Source: Nitrospira sp.
GTDB taxonomy: Bacteria; Nitrospirota; Nitrospiria; Nitrospirales; Nitrospiraceae
Assembly (NCBI GenBank): GCA_016788465.1
Contig: JAEURV010000036.1
Span: forward strand, 1 to 37,717
Direction: 5' to 3'
DNA length: 37,717 nucleotides
Every line of letters starts with the position of its first letter. Within the stretch, counting starts at the first letter, position 1. Shown piece by piece: positions 25,481 through 35,311 of this stretch. The translations under genes were made by a program, and so were the position numbers. A model generated the notes under the pieces. It saw only the letters and a list, made by a program, of their open reading frames with translations. It was not told where the DNA came from and did not search any database.

Positions 25481-26682
25481 CCTTGTTTTGCCCGCCTCTG
25501 CCCACTCTGATGTTCTATCTCCTCTCGTCCGGCATGGCGATCCCGGGAAATGCTCAACAACATTCCCACTCCTGCCAAGCTCACGACAAGAGAGGATCCT
25601 CCATAACTGACGAATGGTAGAGTGAGCCCTTTTGTCGGCACGAGTCCCGTCACCACGCAAGCGTTGACTAATACCTGAACCCCGATCAGGGTGGTGATGC
25701 CGATCCCCAGATACCGCCCAAATGGAACCCGTGCACGGGTCGAAATCTGAAATCCTCTGATCATGAACAATACAAATAACAGGATAATGACGCCGGCACC
25801 GACAAAACCCAACTCTTCGCCAATCAGCGCCAAGACGAAGTCGGTGTGTGCTTCGGGCAGAAAAAACAGTTTCTGTTTCCCCTCTCCCAACCCTACCCCG
25901 AAAAGGCCGCCGCTGCCGAACGCCAGAAACGATTGGGTAATCTGAAACCCGGTATCGGATGCATCGCGCCATGGCTCCAAGAACGCCATAAGCCGTTGAC
26001 GTCGATATTCGGTGGATAAAACAAGTGCCAGTCCGATCGGCACCGCACAGAGCACCAATATCGACAGATGAGATAAGCGTGCGCCCCCTACGAATAAAAG
26101 GCTGCCTGTGACCATCCCCAACACCACGACCGTCCCTAAGTCCGGCTCCATCAGAACCAATCCGCTGAGGAGACCGACCACGAGCAGCACAGGAAGAAGC
26201 CCTGCTTGAAATTCTTGGAGTCGGTCCTCCTTCCTTGCTAAGTACGCAGCGAGATAAATGACCACCGCCAACTTCAACATTTCGGCTGGTTGAATTGACA
26301 CTGGCCCAACTCCCAGCCACCGTCGAGCCCCATTGACCGCTGTACCCAAGGAAGGAATCAGGACTATCACCAAGAGCGCCGTTATGCCTCCGAGTAAGGG
26401 ACGGGATAGCCGTTTCCACCAGACATAGTCCATGCGAGACAACGCATGCAGAAGGCTCAATCCCACCACCAACCAAACACATTGTCGCTTGAGGTAGTAC
26501 CAGGAATCGTGATGCCGATTTACGGCCAGGACCGCGCTGGCGCTGAACACCATGACCAAGCCGACGATAGTCAGCATCACCGTCACGCACAACAAGACCT
26601 GATCCATTCCGACCCGCTGCGGAACCCGCGAGCCTTTCGTATCCCATGGTAGTGTCAAAGTCCCATCCGCCTTCTGTGGCAT
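25477..26682 (-). CDS. ftsW: Septal peptidoglycan polymerase FtsW (SEDS family)
   Basis: A 401-residue polytopic membrane protein with about ten hydrophobic segments. SEDS signatures include R-R-W-L-G-V-G-P-V-S-I-Q-P-A-E, the Y-R-R-Q-R-L-M-A-F-L segment, G-E-E-L-G-F-V-G and P-F-V-S-Y-G-G-S-S. FtsW polymerises lipid II at the septum together with FtsI, encoded upstream. Position between murD and murG is canonical for FtsW rather than RodA. It lies 34 bases after murD with no strong ribosome-binding site. Confidence 0.96.
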   Translation of the reverse strand: MPQKADGTLTLPWDTKGSRVPQRVGMDQVLLCVTVMLTIVGLVMVFSASAVLAVNRHHDSWYYLKRQCVWLVVGLSLLHALSRMDYVWWKRLSRPLLGGITALLVIVLIPSLGTAVNGARRWLGVGPVSIQPAEMLKLAVVIYLAAYLARKEDRLQEFQAGLLPVLLVVGLLSGLVLMEPDLGTVVVLGMVTGSLLFVGGARLSHLSILVLCAVPIGLALVLSTEYRRQRLMAFLEPWRDASDTGFQITQSFLAFGSGGLFGVGLGEGKQKLFFLPEAHTDFVLALIGEELGFVGAGVIILLFVLFMIRGFQISTRARVPFGRYLGIGITTLIGVQVLVNACVVTGLVPTKGLTLPFVSYGGSSLVVSLAGVGMLLSISRDRHAGREEIEHQSGQRRAKQG

Positions 26683-26716
26683 TGCTCAGCGTCAATGTCC
26701 TCTGCGGTGCCGCCTC

Positions 26717-28126
26717 TTAAGCCGGCAAAGATTTCACCGCATCCTTAAATTGCCTCCCTCGGTCTTGGTAGTCGGCAAACATATCGAAACTCGCACAGGC
26801 CGGGGACATCAGCACGACATCACCTGCACGTGCTCCTGAAGCCGCCAACCCGACGGCTTCTTGCAGACTCGCAGCCCGCTCGATGGCTCGATAACCCTGC
26901 ACAGCATCAGCGATGAGCGGCGCCGCTTCTCCGATTAAAATGAGCCCTTTTACTCGCTGATGGATGGCAGGAGCCAACCGCGAGAAATCTCCACCCTTAT
27001 CGCGTCCGCCGGCAATCAGCCAAATTGGCTGCTCAATACTATGTAATGCCTTCAAGGTCGCATCGACATTGGTTCCTTTCGAGTCGTTGATAAAGCGTAC
27101 GCCTCGACGATCACGGACCACCTCCAATGCATGCTCCAGACCTGGAAACTCTCTGAGGACTCGACGCACAGCGTCCAGTGGACACCCACTCAAGAGCGCA
27201 TACATCACCGCCACCATGGCGTTCTCAATATTGTGAGCACCAATGATCTTGAGTTCACTCCTGGTACAAATCTCCTGCGTCCGGCCATCAATGGTGGTCA
27301 TAATGCGATCATGTTCAAGATAGGCTCCTCCCGTCAGGTCTGATGGTAATGATGCACCCCTCGTGAAGCCGTAGGGTTTTGCCTTTACCCCATGTCGTAG
27401 CGCACCAACCCGTGGATCATCGATATTAAAGAGGGCAATATCCAATCCCGTCTGATTCTCAAAAATCCTGTTTTTTGCAGCAAGATATTCTGCAATAGAC
27501 TCATACCGATCCTGATGATCGACGGTCACATTGAGGATTGCTGCAATCCAGGGATGAAACTGCTCGACCGTCTCGAGTTGAAAGCTGGAAACTTCAACCA
27601 CGGCGGCATCATACGGACAGGACCGTCCCTCCGACACGGCACGTAACGACAAAAGAGCCGCTTCGCTAAAGGCAGTCCCAAGATTTCCACCGACAAATAC
27701 CTGTTTCCCGCTCGCCTGCAACATTTTCCCTATCATCGTGACCGTCGTACTTTTCCCATTTGTGCCAGTCACCGCCAGGATGGGAACGGGTATGAACCTC
27801 GATGCAAGCTCAAGCTCGCTGATGACCTTCACGCCTCGACGACGGACGCGCTCCAACGCCTCCATCCGATAGGGCACACCGGGACTAATGACGACTAGCT
27901 CAGCCGTTGTCAGAGCCGTTTCATAGTTACTTCCCAACACGACGTTGATTACCGATTCATCAAGGGTATTCAGTACCCCAAGTAGCTCTCCCCGATCTTT
28001 CCGATCCGCAACAGTCACGACTGCGCCAGCCGCCTGCAGAAGGTGGGCAGCAGCGCCCCCGCTCCGTGCCATTCCGACGATGGTCACCCGTCTGCCTTGC
28101 AATTGCTTCGTGTCCACTTCCACCAT
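26717..28126 (-). CDS. murD: UDP-N-acetylmuramoylalanine-D-glutamate ligase
   Basis: A 469-residue Mur ligase that adds D-Glu to UDP-MurNAc-L-Ala. The N-terminal [11 protein letters not shown] domain-1 motif, S-P-G-V-P, the ATP loop GTNGKST (121-127), N-V-T-x-D-H-Q-D-R and N-D-S-K-G-T-N segments are all present. It begins six bases after mraY, with AAGG as ribosome-binding site. Length and domain order are usual. Confidence 0.97.
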   Translation of the reverse strand: MVEVDTKQLQGRRVTIVGMARSGGAAAHLLQAAGAVVTVADRKDRGELLGVLNTLDESVINVVLGSNYETALTTAELVVISPGVPYRMEALERVRRRGVKVISELELASRFIPVPILAVTGTNGKSTTVTMIGKMLQASGKQVFVGGNLGTAFSEAALLSLRAVSEGRSCPYDAAVVEVSSFQLETVEQFHPWIAAILNVTVDHQDRYESIAEYLAAKNRIFENQTGLDIALFNIDDPRVGALRHGVKAKPYGFTRGASLPSDLTGGAYLEHDRIMTTIDGRTQEICTRSELKIIGAHNIENAMVAVMYALLSGCPLDAVRRVLREFPGLEHALEVVRDRRGVRFINDSKGTNVDATLKALHSIEQPIWLIAGGRDKGGDFSRLAPAIHQRVKGLILIGEAAPLIADAVQGYRAIERAASLQEAVGLAASGARAGDVVLMSPACASFDMFADYQDRGRQFKDAVKSLPA

Positions 28127-28132
28127 CTCACG

Positions 28133-29209
28133 CTACCTTAATTTGAGGGTACTCAGGCTCAGCAGTGCGAGCAAAATCGCGACGATCCAGAGACGAACCA
28201 CCACTTTGGGTTCTTCCCAACCCTTCATCTCAAAGTGATGGTGAATCGGGGCCATGAGAAAGATACGCTTGCCGCGAGATTTGAACGAGACAACTTGAAA
28301 AATAACCGACACAGCCTCAATGACAAAGACCCCACCGACCATCAGCAGGAGCAGCTCATGCTTACTGATCACCGCCACCGTTCCAAGCGCCGCACCAAGC
28401 GGGAGAGACCCAACATCCCCCATGAATACTGAAGCGGGATAGGTATTGAACCAGAGAAAACCGAGGCTCGATCCCAAGATCGCAGCAGTAAAGACGGCCA
28501 ACTCTCCTGCTCCTTCGATGTGGGGAATCAGAAGATATTCGGACATCAATCTGTGACCAGTCACATAGGCGACGACGGTGTACGCCAAAGCCGTGATCAT
28601 GATCGGCCCAATAGCCAACCCGTCAAGACCGTCCGTAAGATTTACAGCGTTGGAACTACCAACAATGACGATGATGGCAAACACGATGTAAAACCACCCT
28701 AAGTCCGGCGTGAAGCTTTTAAAGAACGGCACACTCAACTTCGTGTTGTACTCCGGCAGACAATAAAGAACCACTGCGACGATGAGCGCCACTGCGATTT
28801 GTGCGGTAAACTTTTGCGCCGCGGAGAGCCCCTTCGATCGAGATTTGATGAACTTGAGATAATCATCAACAAACCCAATGGCACAGAAACCCAGCGTTGC
28901 TCCCAACACCAACCAGATATGCGGTCGTGAGATGTCCGCCCACAACAACGTTGACAGTGTCACTGCAAAGATAATCAGGATCCCGCCCATCGTCGGAGTC
29001 CCACTCTTGGCAAGATGACGTTTCGGTCCGTCGTCGCGCACCTGCTGACCCAACTTGATTTCTTGGAGCTTTCTGATCACCCACGGGGCCAGCACAAATG
29101 CGATCAGAAAGGCAGTGACCGCCGCATAAATGATGCGAAAACTCTGATAGCGAAACACATTTAGAAATGAAAATTGCGTATGAAATGGGTAGAGCCAGAT
29201 ATACAGCAT
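28133..29209 (-). CDS. mraY: Phospho-N-acetylmuramoyl-pentapeptide transferase
   Basis: A 358-residue membrane enzyme that forms lipid I from UDP-MurNAc-pentapeptide and undecaprenyl phosphate. About ten membrane segments are visible. Signatures include K-S-G-T-P-T-M-G-G, F-V-D-D-Y-L-K with the aspartate pair, N-A-V-N-L-T-D-G-L-D-G-L-A, F-M-G-D-V-G-S-L, and the C-terminal A-P-I-H-H-H-F-E loop. It follows murF by 14 bases. All catalytic Asp and His motifs are intact. Confidence 0.98.
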   Translation of the reverse strand: MLYIWLYPFHTQFSFLNVFRYQSFRIIYAAVTAFLIAFVLAPWVIRKLQEIKLGQQVRDDGPKRHLAKSGTPTMGGILIIFAVTLSTLLWADISRPHIWLVLGATLGFCAIGFVDDYLKFIKSRSKGLSAAQKFTAQIAVALIVAVVLYCLPEYNTKLSVPFFKSFTPDLGWFYIVFAIIVIVGSSNAVNLTDGLDGLAIGPIMITALAYTVVAYVTGHRLMSEYLLIPHIEGAGELAVFTAAILGSSLGFLWFNTYPASVFMGDVGSLPLGAALGTVAVISKHELLLLMVGGVFVIEAVSVIFQVVSFKSRGKRIFLMAPIHHHFEMKGWEEPKVVVRLWIVAILLALLSLSTLKLR

Positions 29210-29223
29210 GGTGTAGACGAGAC

Positions 29224-30672
29224 CTACGAAGCTTTCTTTGTCACACCTGGGAGTCCCCGGAGTGCATCGGCAACAAGTTCTAACTTCATACCACGTGACG
29301 CTTTGATCAACACTACATCGCCAGGTTTGGCAATGGCTTTCACTGCGGTGGCTGCACCGGAAGCATCTGAGACTTCCACAATGTGGGAGGGATCTTGCCC
29401 AGCATTTCTTGCCCCCTCGACAAAACCACGCCCCAACGGTCCACAGGCGATAAGTTGATCGATTCTGTGCCGTGCGACGAACCCACCAACCTCTTCGTGC
29501 ATCCGGGCAGCATTCTCGCCGAGCTCTAGCATGTCCCCTATTACGGCGATCTTTTTCCCCTTAGCTCTGATCTGAGCTAAAAGCTGAACAGCCGCTTTCA
29601 TTGATGCCGGGTTGGCATTGTAGCAATCAATGATCAGCTTGATACCACGACACACACAGACCTGAGACCTCATGTCAGCTGGTCGAAACCTCGAGAGCCC
29701 TTGAGCAATCGCCGATCCAGAGAGCCCCAGGACTGTACCCACCGCTGCTGCTGCCAGTGCATTCGAAATGTTGTGCTCTCCTTGAACTCGAATACGGACA
29801 GAAGTACGGCGTACCTTTCCTGGGAGCATCAGCTGAAAGATCGTCCCAGTGCGCTTATCCGACGCCAGATTCATTGCACGGACATCGGCTTTGGCTGACA
29901 GGCCAAAAGACACCACACGGCATCGGGCTCGCGCTGCCAGATAGTCATAGTAGGAATCATCAGCATTCAGAATCGCCGTCCCATTCGCCGGGAGGAAATC
30001 GAGCAATTCTGCTTTCGCTTGAGCAGACACATCCATGGATCCAAAAAACTCAAGATGATCCGGTCCGATGTTGGTAATAATTCCAATCGTCGGGTTGGCG
30101 ACCTCGCACAATCTACTCGTCTGTCCAATGTTGTCGACCCCCATCTCGATGACCGCTCCTTGATGCCGTGCATGGAGGCGGAACAGGGTTTGGGGAACCC
30201 CCAATCGGTTGTTCAGATTACCTTCCGTCTTGAGGATCTTCCAGCGATGCGCCATGACACTCGCCACCATTTCTTTGGTCGTCGTTTTCCCGTTACTGCC
30301 CGTAACTGCAACGACCGGAATGCTGAAGCGACGTCGAAAGTTTGCGGCCAGCTGCTGGTAGGCATACACCGGATCAGGAACACCAAGAATCACCGGCCTC
30401 ATCCGTTTTGACAGCGACCTCTCAATACATAGAGCGGCGTCGTAGGACTCACGCACGATCGCACCAACTGCGCCCTGCAGGAGTGCCGTTTTGACAAAAT
30501 CATGTCCATCGAATCGTTCGCCTCGGATTGCGACAAAGAGATCCCCACGTCGAAGAGACCGAGTATCGAGACAGATTCGCCGGACACGTTGCTTTATTCC
30601 GTCGGGCCTGTCTCCGCTTAAGATTCGACCGTCGATCGCCCTCTGCACCTCTTCGACGGAAAAGAGTGTCAT
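29224..30672 (-). CDS. murF: UDP-MurNAc-tripeptide-D-alanyl-D-alanine ligase
   Basis: A 482-residue Mur ligase that adds D-Ala-D-Ala to the tripeptide stem. The ATP loop GSNGKTT is at about 125-131; the N-terminal D-T-R-x-L-R-R-G-D-L-F-V-A-I-R-G segment and D-C-Y-N-A-N-P match MurF. I chose the ATG at 30670-30672 because AAGGA lies six bases upstream; a frame from 30693 has no such site. It lies about 40 bases after murE and uses the dipeptide made by Ddl. Confidence 0.97.
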   Translation of the reverse strand: MTLFSVEEVQRAIDGRILSGDRPDGIKQRVRRICLDTRSLRRGDLFVAIRGERFDGHDFVKTALLQGAVGAIVRESYDAALCIERSLSKRMRPVILGVPDPVYAYQQLAANFRRRFSIPVVAVTGSNGKTTTKEMVASVMAHRWKILKTEGNLNNRLGVPQTLFRLHARHQGAVIEMGVDNIGQTSRLCEVANPTIGIITNIGPDHLEFFGSMDVSAQAKAELLDFLPANGTAILNADDSYYDYLAARARCRVVSFGLSAKADVRAMNLASDKRTGTIFQLMLPGKVRRTSVRIRVQGEHNISNALAAAAVGTVLGLSGSAIAQGLSRFRPADMRSQVCVCRGIKLIIDCYNANPASMKAAVQLLAQIRAKGKKIAVIGDMLELGENAARMHEEVGGFVARHRIDQLIACGPLGRGFVEGARNAGQDPSHIVEVSDASGAATAVKAIAKPGDVVLIKASRGMKLELVADALRGLPGVTKKAS

Positions 30673-30713
30673 GGCTGTCCTTCTCCACACCAACCCATTT
30701 CTATCGCCCTGGG

Positions 30714-32216
30714 CTAAGCGTGAAATCTGAGTCTTTGAATTGCATGACGCGCCACCTCACGATCGTCGAAGTGATGCTTCGTGGTCCCGATAATCTGGTA
30801 GTCCTCATGCCCCTTCCCTGCGATCAACACAGTATCCGCTGCGCGTGCTTCTCGTACGGCCATTTCGATCGCCTCCCTCCGATCAGGAATCTTGTGATAT
30901 TCCACGTGAGGCCGGTGCTGCAAAGCCCTTATTACACCCTGCTCTACTTCCTCCAGAATCGCATGCGGATCTTCCGTTCTTGGATTGTCCGAGGTGAGTA
31001 TCACGACATCACTGGAACGCACAGCAGCTTCTCCCATTTTTGGACGCTTGCCTCGATCACGATCCCCACCGCAGCCAAACACCGTGATAATCCGTCCTGT
31101 CTTCACTGCCTCAGCCGCCATCAGCAGTCGAATCAACGCATCCTCGGTATGGGCATAGTCGACCACGACGGTGAATGGCTGGCCAGCCATCACTCGCTCG
31201 AACCGTCCGGGAACATTCGTAATCCGCGTGACGGCATAATGAATCTGATCGGGCGTTGCTCCTTCATGAAGGGCCACCCCAATAGCCGCTAATAGATTGT
31301 AGACGTTGTGTTCCCCAACGAGCTGACTCTCGATCCTAAAATTCCCCTTCGGAGTTACAGCGTTAAAGGCCGTTCCCTGGAGAGACAGCCGCACATCTTC
31401 GGCACGGAGGTCTGCTTTGGCCTTGAGCCCATAGGTCCACACTGGCACAGGACATCGCTCAATGATACGACCGCCATAGGGATCATCGACGTTAACGATT
31501 GCCCGCTTATTGTTTTTATGACCAATGGCCATTTCGGTAAAGAGTCGCAACTTTGCCTGAAAGTAGGCTTCCATCGTTCCATGAAAATCGAGATGGTCCT
31601 GTGTCAAATTTGAAAAAACAGCTACATCATACTCACACCCGGTCGTACGATCCTGGGCCAAGGCATGTGAGGAAACTTCCATGACAGCCGCCCTGCATCC
31701 ATCAGTCACCATCTTCGCGAGCAACTCCTGGAGTTCAAGCGCTCCAGGAGTCGTATGGGAGGCGGGAAGTATGATATCTCCAATTTGATAAGCAACTGTG
31801 CCGATCATCCCGACTTGGGCACCGACAGCTTCTAAGAACGCTTTACACACGTAAGTGGTTGTAGTCTTCCCGTTCGTTCCTGTCACGCCGACTATCCTCA
31901 GTCGTGACGAGGGATCTCCATAGAAATGACTCCCCAGAAAACCGAGCGCTTTTCGGGAGTCCTCGACCCGAACAAAGGGAACCGTCCCTGTCTTCATGGG
32001 TTGCTGTGCAAGCACGCCCACGGCACCCCCGTTCACCGCCTTCTGAATAAATTGATGCCCATCCACTCGTTCACCTTTCACCGCCACGAAGAGGCTTCCT
32101 ATTGACACCGCGCGAGAGTCATCAGTGATTCCCTTCACCGCTATCGTGAGGTCACCACGACGCTCAAGAATCGGCACGCGCCCCTCAAGGGCTTGAAGCA
32201 TGGCGGCAAAAGTCAT
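30714..32216 (-). CDS. murE: UDP-MurNAc-L-Ala-D-Glu-meso-diaminopimelate ligase
   Basis: A 500-residue Mur ligase for the third stem residue. The ATP loop GTNGKTT is at about 113-119, and the specificity motif D-N-P-R at 410-413 is the one found in meso-diaminopimelate enzymes; lysine-adding enzymes usually carry a different tetrad. This points to A1-gamma-type peptidoglycan, in line with a Gram-negative cell. It follows ftsI by 27 bases with an AGGA ribosome-binding site. Confidence 0.97.
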   Translation of the reverse strand: MTFAAMLQALEGRVPILERRGDLTIAVKGITDDSRAVSIGSLFVAVKGERVDGHQFIQKAVNGGAVGVLAQQPMKTGTVPFVRVEDSRKALGFLGSHFYGDPSSRLRIVGVTGTNGKTTTTYVCKAFLEAVGAQVGMIGTVAYQIGDIILPASHTTPGALELQELLAKMVTDGCRAAVMEVSSHALAQDRTTGCEYDVAVFSNLTQDHLDFHGTMEAYFQAKLRLFTEMAIGHKNNKRAIVNVDDPYGGRIIERCPVPVWTYGLKAKADLRAEDVRLSLQGTAFNAVTPKGNFRIESQLVGEHNVYNLLAAIGVALHEGATPDQIHYAVTRITNVPGRFERVMAGQPFTVVVDYAHTEDALIRLLMAAEAVKTGRIITVFGCGGDRDRGKRPKMGEAAVRSSDVVILTSDNPRTEDPHAILEEVEQGVIRALQHRPHVEYHKIPDRREAIEMAVREARAADTVLIAGKGHEDYQIIGTTKHHFDDREVARHAIQRLRFHA

Positions 32217-32243
32217 CGCCGTTTCCTAATACCGTCAGGATTA

Positions 32244-33953
32244 CTACAGTGCCATTGCCAGAGTAACGGGTTCGTCCGACCCCACACCTAAGTAGCTCAG
32301 CACCTGTTCTCCGACGCGACTAAACACGGGAGCCGCCACCGTCCCACCCCACGCGTCACCCTGAGGTTCATCGATCACCACAATCATGGCCAGCCGCGGG
32401 CTGTCCGCAGGGACATACCCCGCAAATGATGTCACATATCGGGAAGCAGCGTAGCTACCCGTTCGAGGATCAATCTTTTGAGCCGTGCCCGTCTTCCCAG
32501 CAACCCGGAATCCCGGAATGGCGGCCTTTGCCCCGGTCCCATCGGTGACGACACCTTCTAACACTTTTGTCATTGTACTGGCGGTTTCTGGAGAAACAAC
32601 CCGTCGCCTCACCTGGGGAGACATTCGCTTCAGAAGATGCCCCTCGGGACTGCGAATCTCTGAAACCACGTGCGGTCTCATTAATACCCCTTCGTTTGCC
32701 AGAGCAGCGATCGCAGAGACCATCTGAATCGGGGTGACCCCTATTTCCTGTCCTATCGAAATAGAAGCAACCGAACGCCGCCCCCAGTCCTTCACACTTC
32801 TGAGCAACCCGGCCCCTTCCCCGGGAAGATCAATCTCCGTCTTCTGCCCAAACCCAAACGCCTGAAGATATCGATGAAGTCGCTGTTCTCCCAACATCAT
32901 GCCGGTCTTTGCCGCACCAACGTTACTTGACTTCTGAATGACCTGCGCAAAGGAAACCCAGCCCAGTTTTTCATGATCATGAATGACCGTGTTGGCAACG
33001 GCCATACGACCGTGTTCCCCAAATACCATCGTATTCGGTCTCATAACCCGCTCTTCAATGGCTGCGGCCGCTAGCACAGCCTTCAGCGTCGATCCCGGCT
33101 CATACGCATCCGCAAGAGCCTTGTTCCGCCATCGATCAGGGCTGAGATTCGAAACGACGTTGGGATCGAATCGCGGACTGACCGCCATGGCCAACACCGC
33201 TCCTGTCCGTGGATCCAACACAATCATCGTACCGGACTTTGCCTGAGCGCGAGTCACGGCATCCTCAAGTTCTCTCTCCGTAATGTACTGAATAACCTCG
33301 TCGATCGTAAGTACGAGGTTATGCCCAGGTGTCGGATTTCGTTCCGTCAAATCCGCAGGAAACACCGAACGCCCGAGAGCATCACGTTGGAGGACCATCA
33401 TCCGCTTTTCACCACGCAGATACGATTCATACCGATGCTCAATACCCTCCAGTCCTTCACCATCCATTCCGGCAAAACCCAGGACATGTGACAGAAACGG
33501 GCCCTTTGGGTAAAACCGGCGTCCCTCCATGACAACCCCTACTCCATCAAGGGATAATCGCTCAAGGCGGCGCCCCTGTTCAGGGTCTAACTTTCGAGCC
33601 AGCCACACAAAACTCCGCGTCTGTCGAAGCTTGCGCTCCAATTCATCACTCCGAACATGTAAAACAGGGGCAAGCACCCGGGCCGTTTTCGTTGGGCTGT
33701 CTAATGTGGTCGGAACTCCAAAAGCGGACGGCACTTCAACGTTCATGGCCAAGACCTTACCGTGCCTGTCGACAATCGTACCGCGCGCTCCCTCCAGAGA
33801 GACCGTCTTCCGATGCTGTCGGTCTGCCTTGACTGATAATTCCGCAGCCTGCCAGACTTGCAGCGTTACCAGACGGAATAGAACGACCCCATATCCACAC
33901 AGCAATAGAAGCAACAAGACGTACTGCCGACCGCTTGGAATAAAACCGGTCAC
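32244..33953 (-). CDS. ftsI: Septal penicillin-binding protein 3 (FtsI, class B transpeptidase)
   Basis: A 569-residue protein with a short cytoplasmic N-terminus, one membrane segment (about 11-32), a pedestal domain and a transpeptidase domain. The three active-site motifs are S288-T-L-K, S342-S-N and K487-T-G. No PASTA domain follows. It crosslinks the glycan made by FtsW at the septum. Translation starts at GTG, which overlaps the ftsL stop (TAGTG), and a perfect AGGAGG site precedes it, so the two are tightly coupled. Confidence 0.97.
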   Translation of the reverse strand: MTGFIPSGRQYVLLLLLLCGYGVVLFRLVTLQVWQAAELSVKADRQHRKTVSLEGARGTIVDRHGKVLAMNVEVPSAFGVPTTLDSPTKTARVLAPVLHVRSDELERKLRQTRSFVWLARKLDPEQGRRLERLSLDGVGVVMEGRRFYPKGPFLSHVLGFAGMDGEGLEGIEHRYESYLRGEKRMMVLQRDALGRSVFPADLTERNPTPGHNLVLTIDEVIQYITERELEDAVTRAQAKSGTMIVLDPRTGAVLAMAVSPRFDPNVVSNLSPDRWRNKALADAYEPGSTLKAVLAAAAIEERVMRPNTMVFGEHGRMAVANTVIHDHEKLGWVSFAQVIQKSSNVGAAKTGMMLGEQRLHRYLQAFGFGQKTEIDLPGEGAGLLRSVKDWGRRSVASISIGQEIGVTPIQMVSAIAALANEGVLMRPHVVSEIRSPEGHLLKRMSPQVRRRVVSPETASTMTKVLEGVVTDGTGAKAAIPGFRVAGKTGTAQKIDPRTGSYAASRYVTSFAGYVPADSPRLAMIVVIDEPQGDAWGGTVAAPVFSRVGEQVLSYLGVGSDEPVTLAMAL

Positions 33954-34294
33954 TAGTACCTCCTGGCCAGAAGCTCATTCTTCGCGACTCGAACCCCTAC
34001 TGGCACAGCATCGGCGACCGCCACAGGCTTAATATTGCCCGGTCTAAATTGAACCAATATGACCTGTCCTTGCTGAGGCGGACTCATTCCCAACTCCTTG
34101 GTCGCTACCCGTGCAATTCGCCCAGATGCACTCAATGTGGAAAACTGCACCCTTAATTCGTCACGCTGCCGTTCTAAGGCAGTTTTATCGCGCTTGAGCC
34201 GTTCGATCTGATAACCAACACGGACCATATCGACTCGCTCCCACACGAACACAAACACCAGACACAGCCCAAGAAGAACAGCCAAGATTTTCAT
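33953..34294 (-). CDS. ftsL: FtsL-like division protein
   Basis: A 113-residue bitopic protein: one N-terminal hydrophobic segment (about 3-20), then a basic, heptad-like coiled coil (about 28-60, I-E-R-L-K-R-D-K-T-A-L-E), then a short tail with A-T-K-E-L-G-M. FtsL proteins diverge strongly, so the name relies on topology, coiled coil, size and position between rsmH and ftsI. FtsL would pair with FtsB and FtsQ to activate FtsWI. It starts eight bases after the rsmH stop. Confidence 0.85.
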   Translation of the reverse strand: MKILAVLLGLCLVFVFVWERVDMVRVGYQIERLKRDKTALERQRDELRVQFSTLSASGRIARVATKELGMSPPQQGQVILVQFRPGNIKPVAVADAVPVGVRVAKNELLARRY

Positions 34295-34302
34295 GACAGC
34301 TC

Positions 34303-35220
34303 CTACTTCGGTTGACGTTCAGCAACGCGCAATTTTGCGCTCCGTGACCGGGGGTTCACCTCACACTCTTCCCTGGACGGAACAACTGGCTTCTTCGTGC
34401 ACAAGGAAAGCCTTGCATGAGGTTCGTGCGTGAGAGACCGAAACGTATGCTTGACCATGCGGTCTTCAAGAGAATGAAAAGAAATGGCGCAGATTCTCCC
34501 CCCCTCTAACAGAACGTCTGTTGCATCTCGAAGTGAAGATTCAATACTCTCAAGCTCTTGATTCACTGCAATGCGAATCGCCTGAAATGTCCGCGTCGCG
34601 CAATGAATCCGTCCATGTCGATAGGACGCCGGCACTGCACGAGCGATAATCGCAGCTAAGGCCTCTGTTGTTTCGATCCGACACCTCTGCCGCTCCCGCA
34701 CAATGGCCCGAGCAATCCGCCGTGCATACCGTTCCTCTCCAAACTGATAAATGATGTCGGCAAGCACAGACTCTGAACTGGTATTCACCACATCAGCGGC
34801 AGTGGAACCAATTGACTGATCCATGCGCATATCCAGAGGACCGCTCTGCTGAAAGCTGAAACCTCTTGCGGCATTATCAATCTGTGGAGAGGAGACCCCG
34901 AAATCAAAGAGCACCCCCCCCACTGTCGTGATACCCACCTCTGCGAGATGCCGTTTTAAATCTCGATGGTTCCCATGCTGCAACACGATACGATCTCCGA
35001 ACCGACTCAACCGCTCTCGACAGAACTCAATCGCTTCAGGATCGCGATCTAAACCTATGACTTTCGTTCCAGGTGGAGCAGCTTCCAAAATCAATTCAGC
35101 ATGCCCACCATACCCCACCGTGCAATCTAAAATAGTGATCGGACGATTGGAAAGAAGCCATTCGCATACTTCTTTTCCAAGCACTGATATATGCTGCAAT
35201 TCAGCAATGATCTTTTTCAC
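34303..35220 (-). CDS. rsmH: 16S rRNA (cytosine-1402-N4)-methyltransferase
   Basis: A 305-residue SAM-dependent methyltransferase that modifies C1402 of 16S rRNA in the decoding centre. It shows H-I-S-V-L-G-K-E-V at the start, the SAM motif D-C-T-V-G-Y-G-G-H-A, F-D-F-G-V-S-S-P-Q-I-D, R-G-F-S-F-Q, M-D-Q-S and the late I-S-F-H-S-L-E-D-R motif. The start is GTG with a G-rich upstream stretch. It is the first gene of the dcw cluster here, about 27 bases behind the predicted transcription start; mraZ, which often precedes rsmH, is absent. Confidence 0.97.
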   Translation of the reverse strand: MKKIIAELQHISVLGKEVCEWLLSNRPITILDCTVGYGGHAELILEAAPPGTKVIGLDRDPEAIEFCRERLSRFGDRIVLQHGNHRDLKRHLAEVGITTVGGVLFDFGVSSPQIDNAARGFSFQQSGPLDMRMDQSIGSTAADVVNTSSESVLADIIYQFGEERYARRIARAIVRERQRCRIETTEALAAIIARAVPASYRHGRIHCATRTFQAIRIAVNQELESIESSLRDATDVLLEGGRICAISFHSLEDRMVKHTFRSLTHEPHARLSLCTKKPVVPSREECEVNPRSRSAKLRVAERQPK

Positions 35221-35243
35221 CCACTAGCCACCACTTTTCCCCA
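35221..35243 (-). promoter_or_regulatory. MraZ-box-like 10-bp direct repeats at the rsmH start
   Basis: On the minus strand TGGGG, TGGTG and TGGGT begin at 35243, 35233 and 35223, exactly ten bases apart with five-base spacers. MraZ of E. coli binds TGGGN repeats separated by five bases. Two of three units match; the middle has one deviation. The repeats lie in the transcribed leader and touch the GTG start. Confidence 0.45.
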
Positions 35244-35253
35244 CACTTGAGGG

Positions 35254-35281
35254 AGTATACTCTCGCATTTCTGGTTGTCAA
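35254..35281 (-). promoter_or_regulatory. Predicted sigma70 promoter of the dcw cluster
   Basis: TTGACA (35281-35276), 16 bases and TATACT (35259-35254) on the minus strand form a near-consensus promoter. Transcription should begin near 35247, leaving a leader of about 27 bases before the rsmH GTG. Since the genes down to divIVA have short gaps or overlaps, it could drive the whole 21-kb cluster. Confidence 0.75.
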
Positions 35282-35297
35282 CTGCATTTCAGCTACT

Positions 35298-35311
35298 TAC
35301 AGCTTGCTGTA
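35298..35311. promoter_or_regulatory. Palindrome upstream of the dcw promoter
   Basis: TACAGC and GCTGTA form a perfect six-base dyad with a two-base centre, 16 bases upstream of the -35 element of the rsmH promoter. It could be an operator or activator site for either the dcw cluster or the divergent gene. No regulator was matched to it. Confidence 0.35.

Noticed and set aside
24353-26695. A 780-codon open frame covering murG and all of ftsW
   Set aside because: Only its last 375 codons encode MurG. The upstream part is the +1 shadow of ftsW and shows no family features. The real murG start is the ATG overlapping the ftsW stop.
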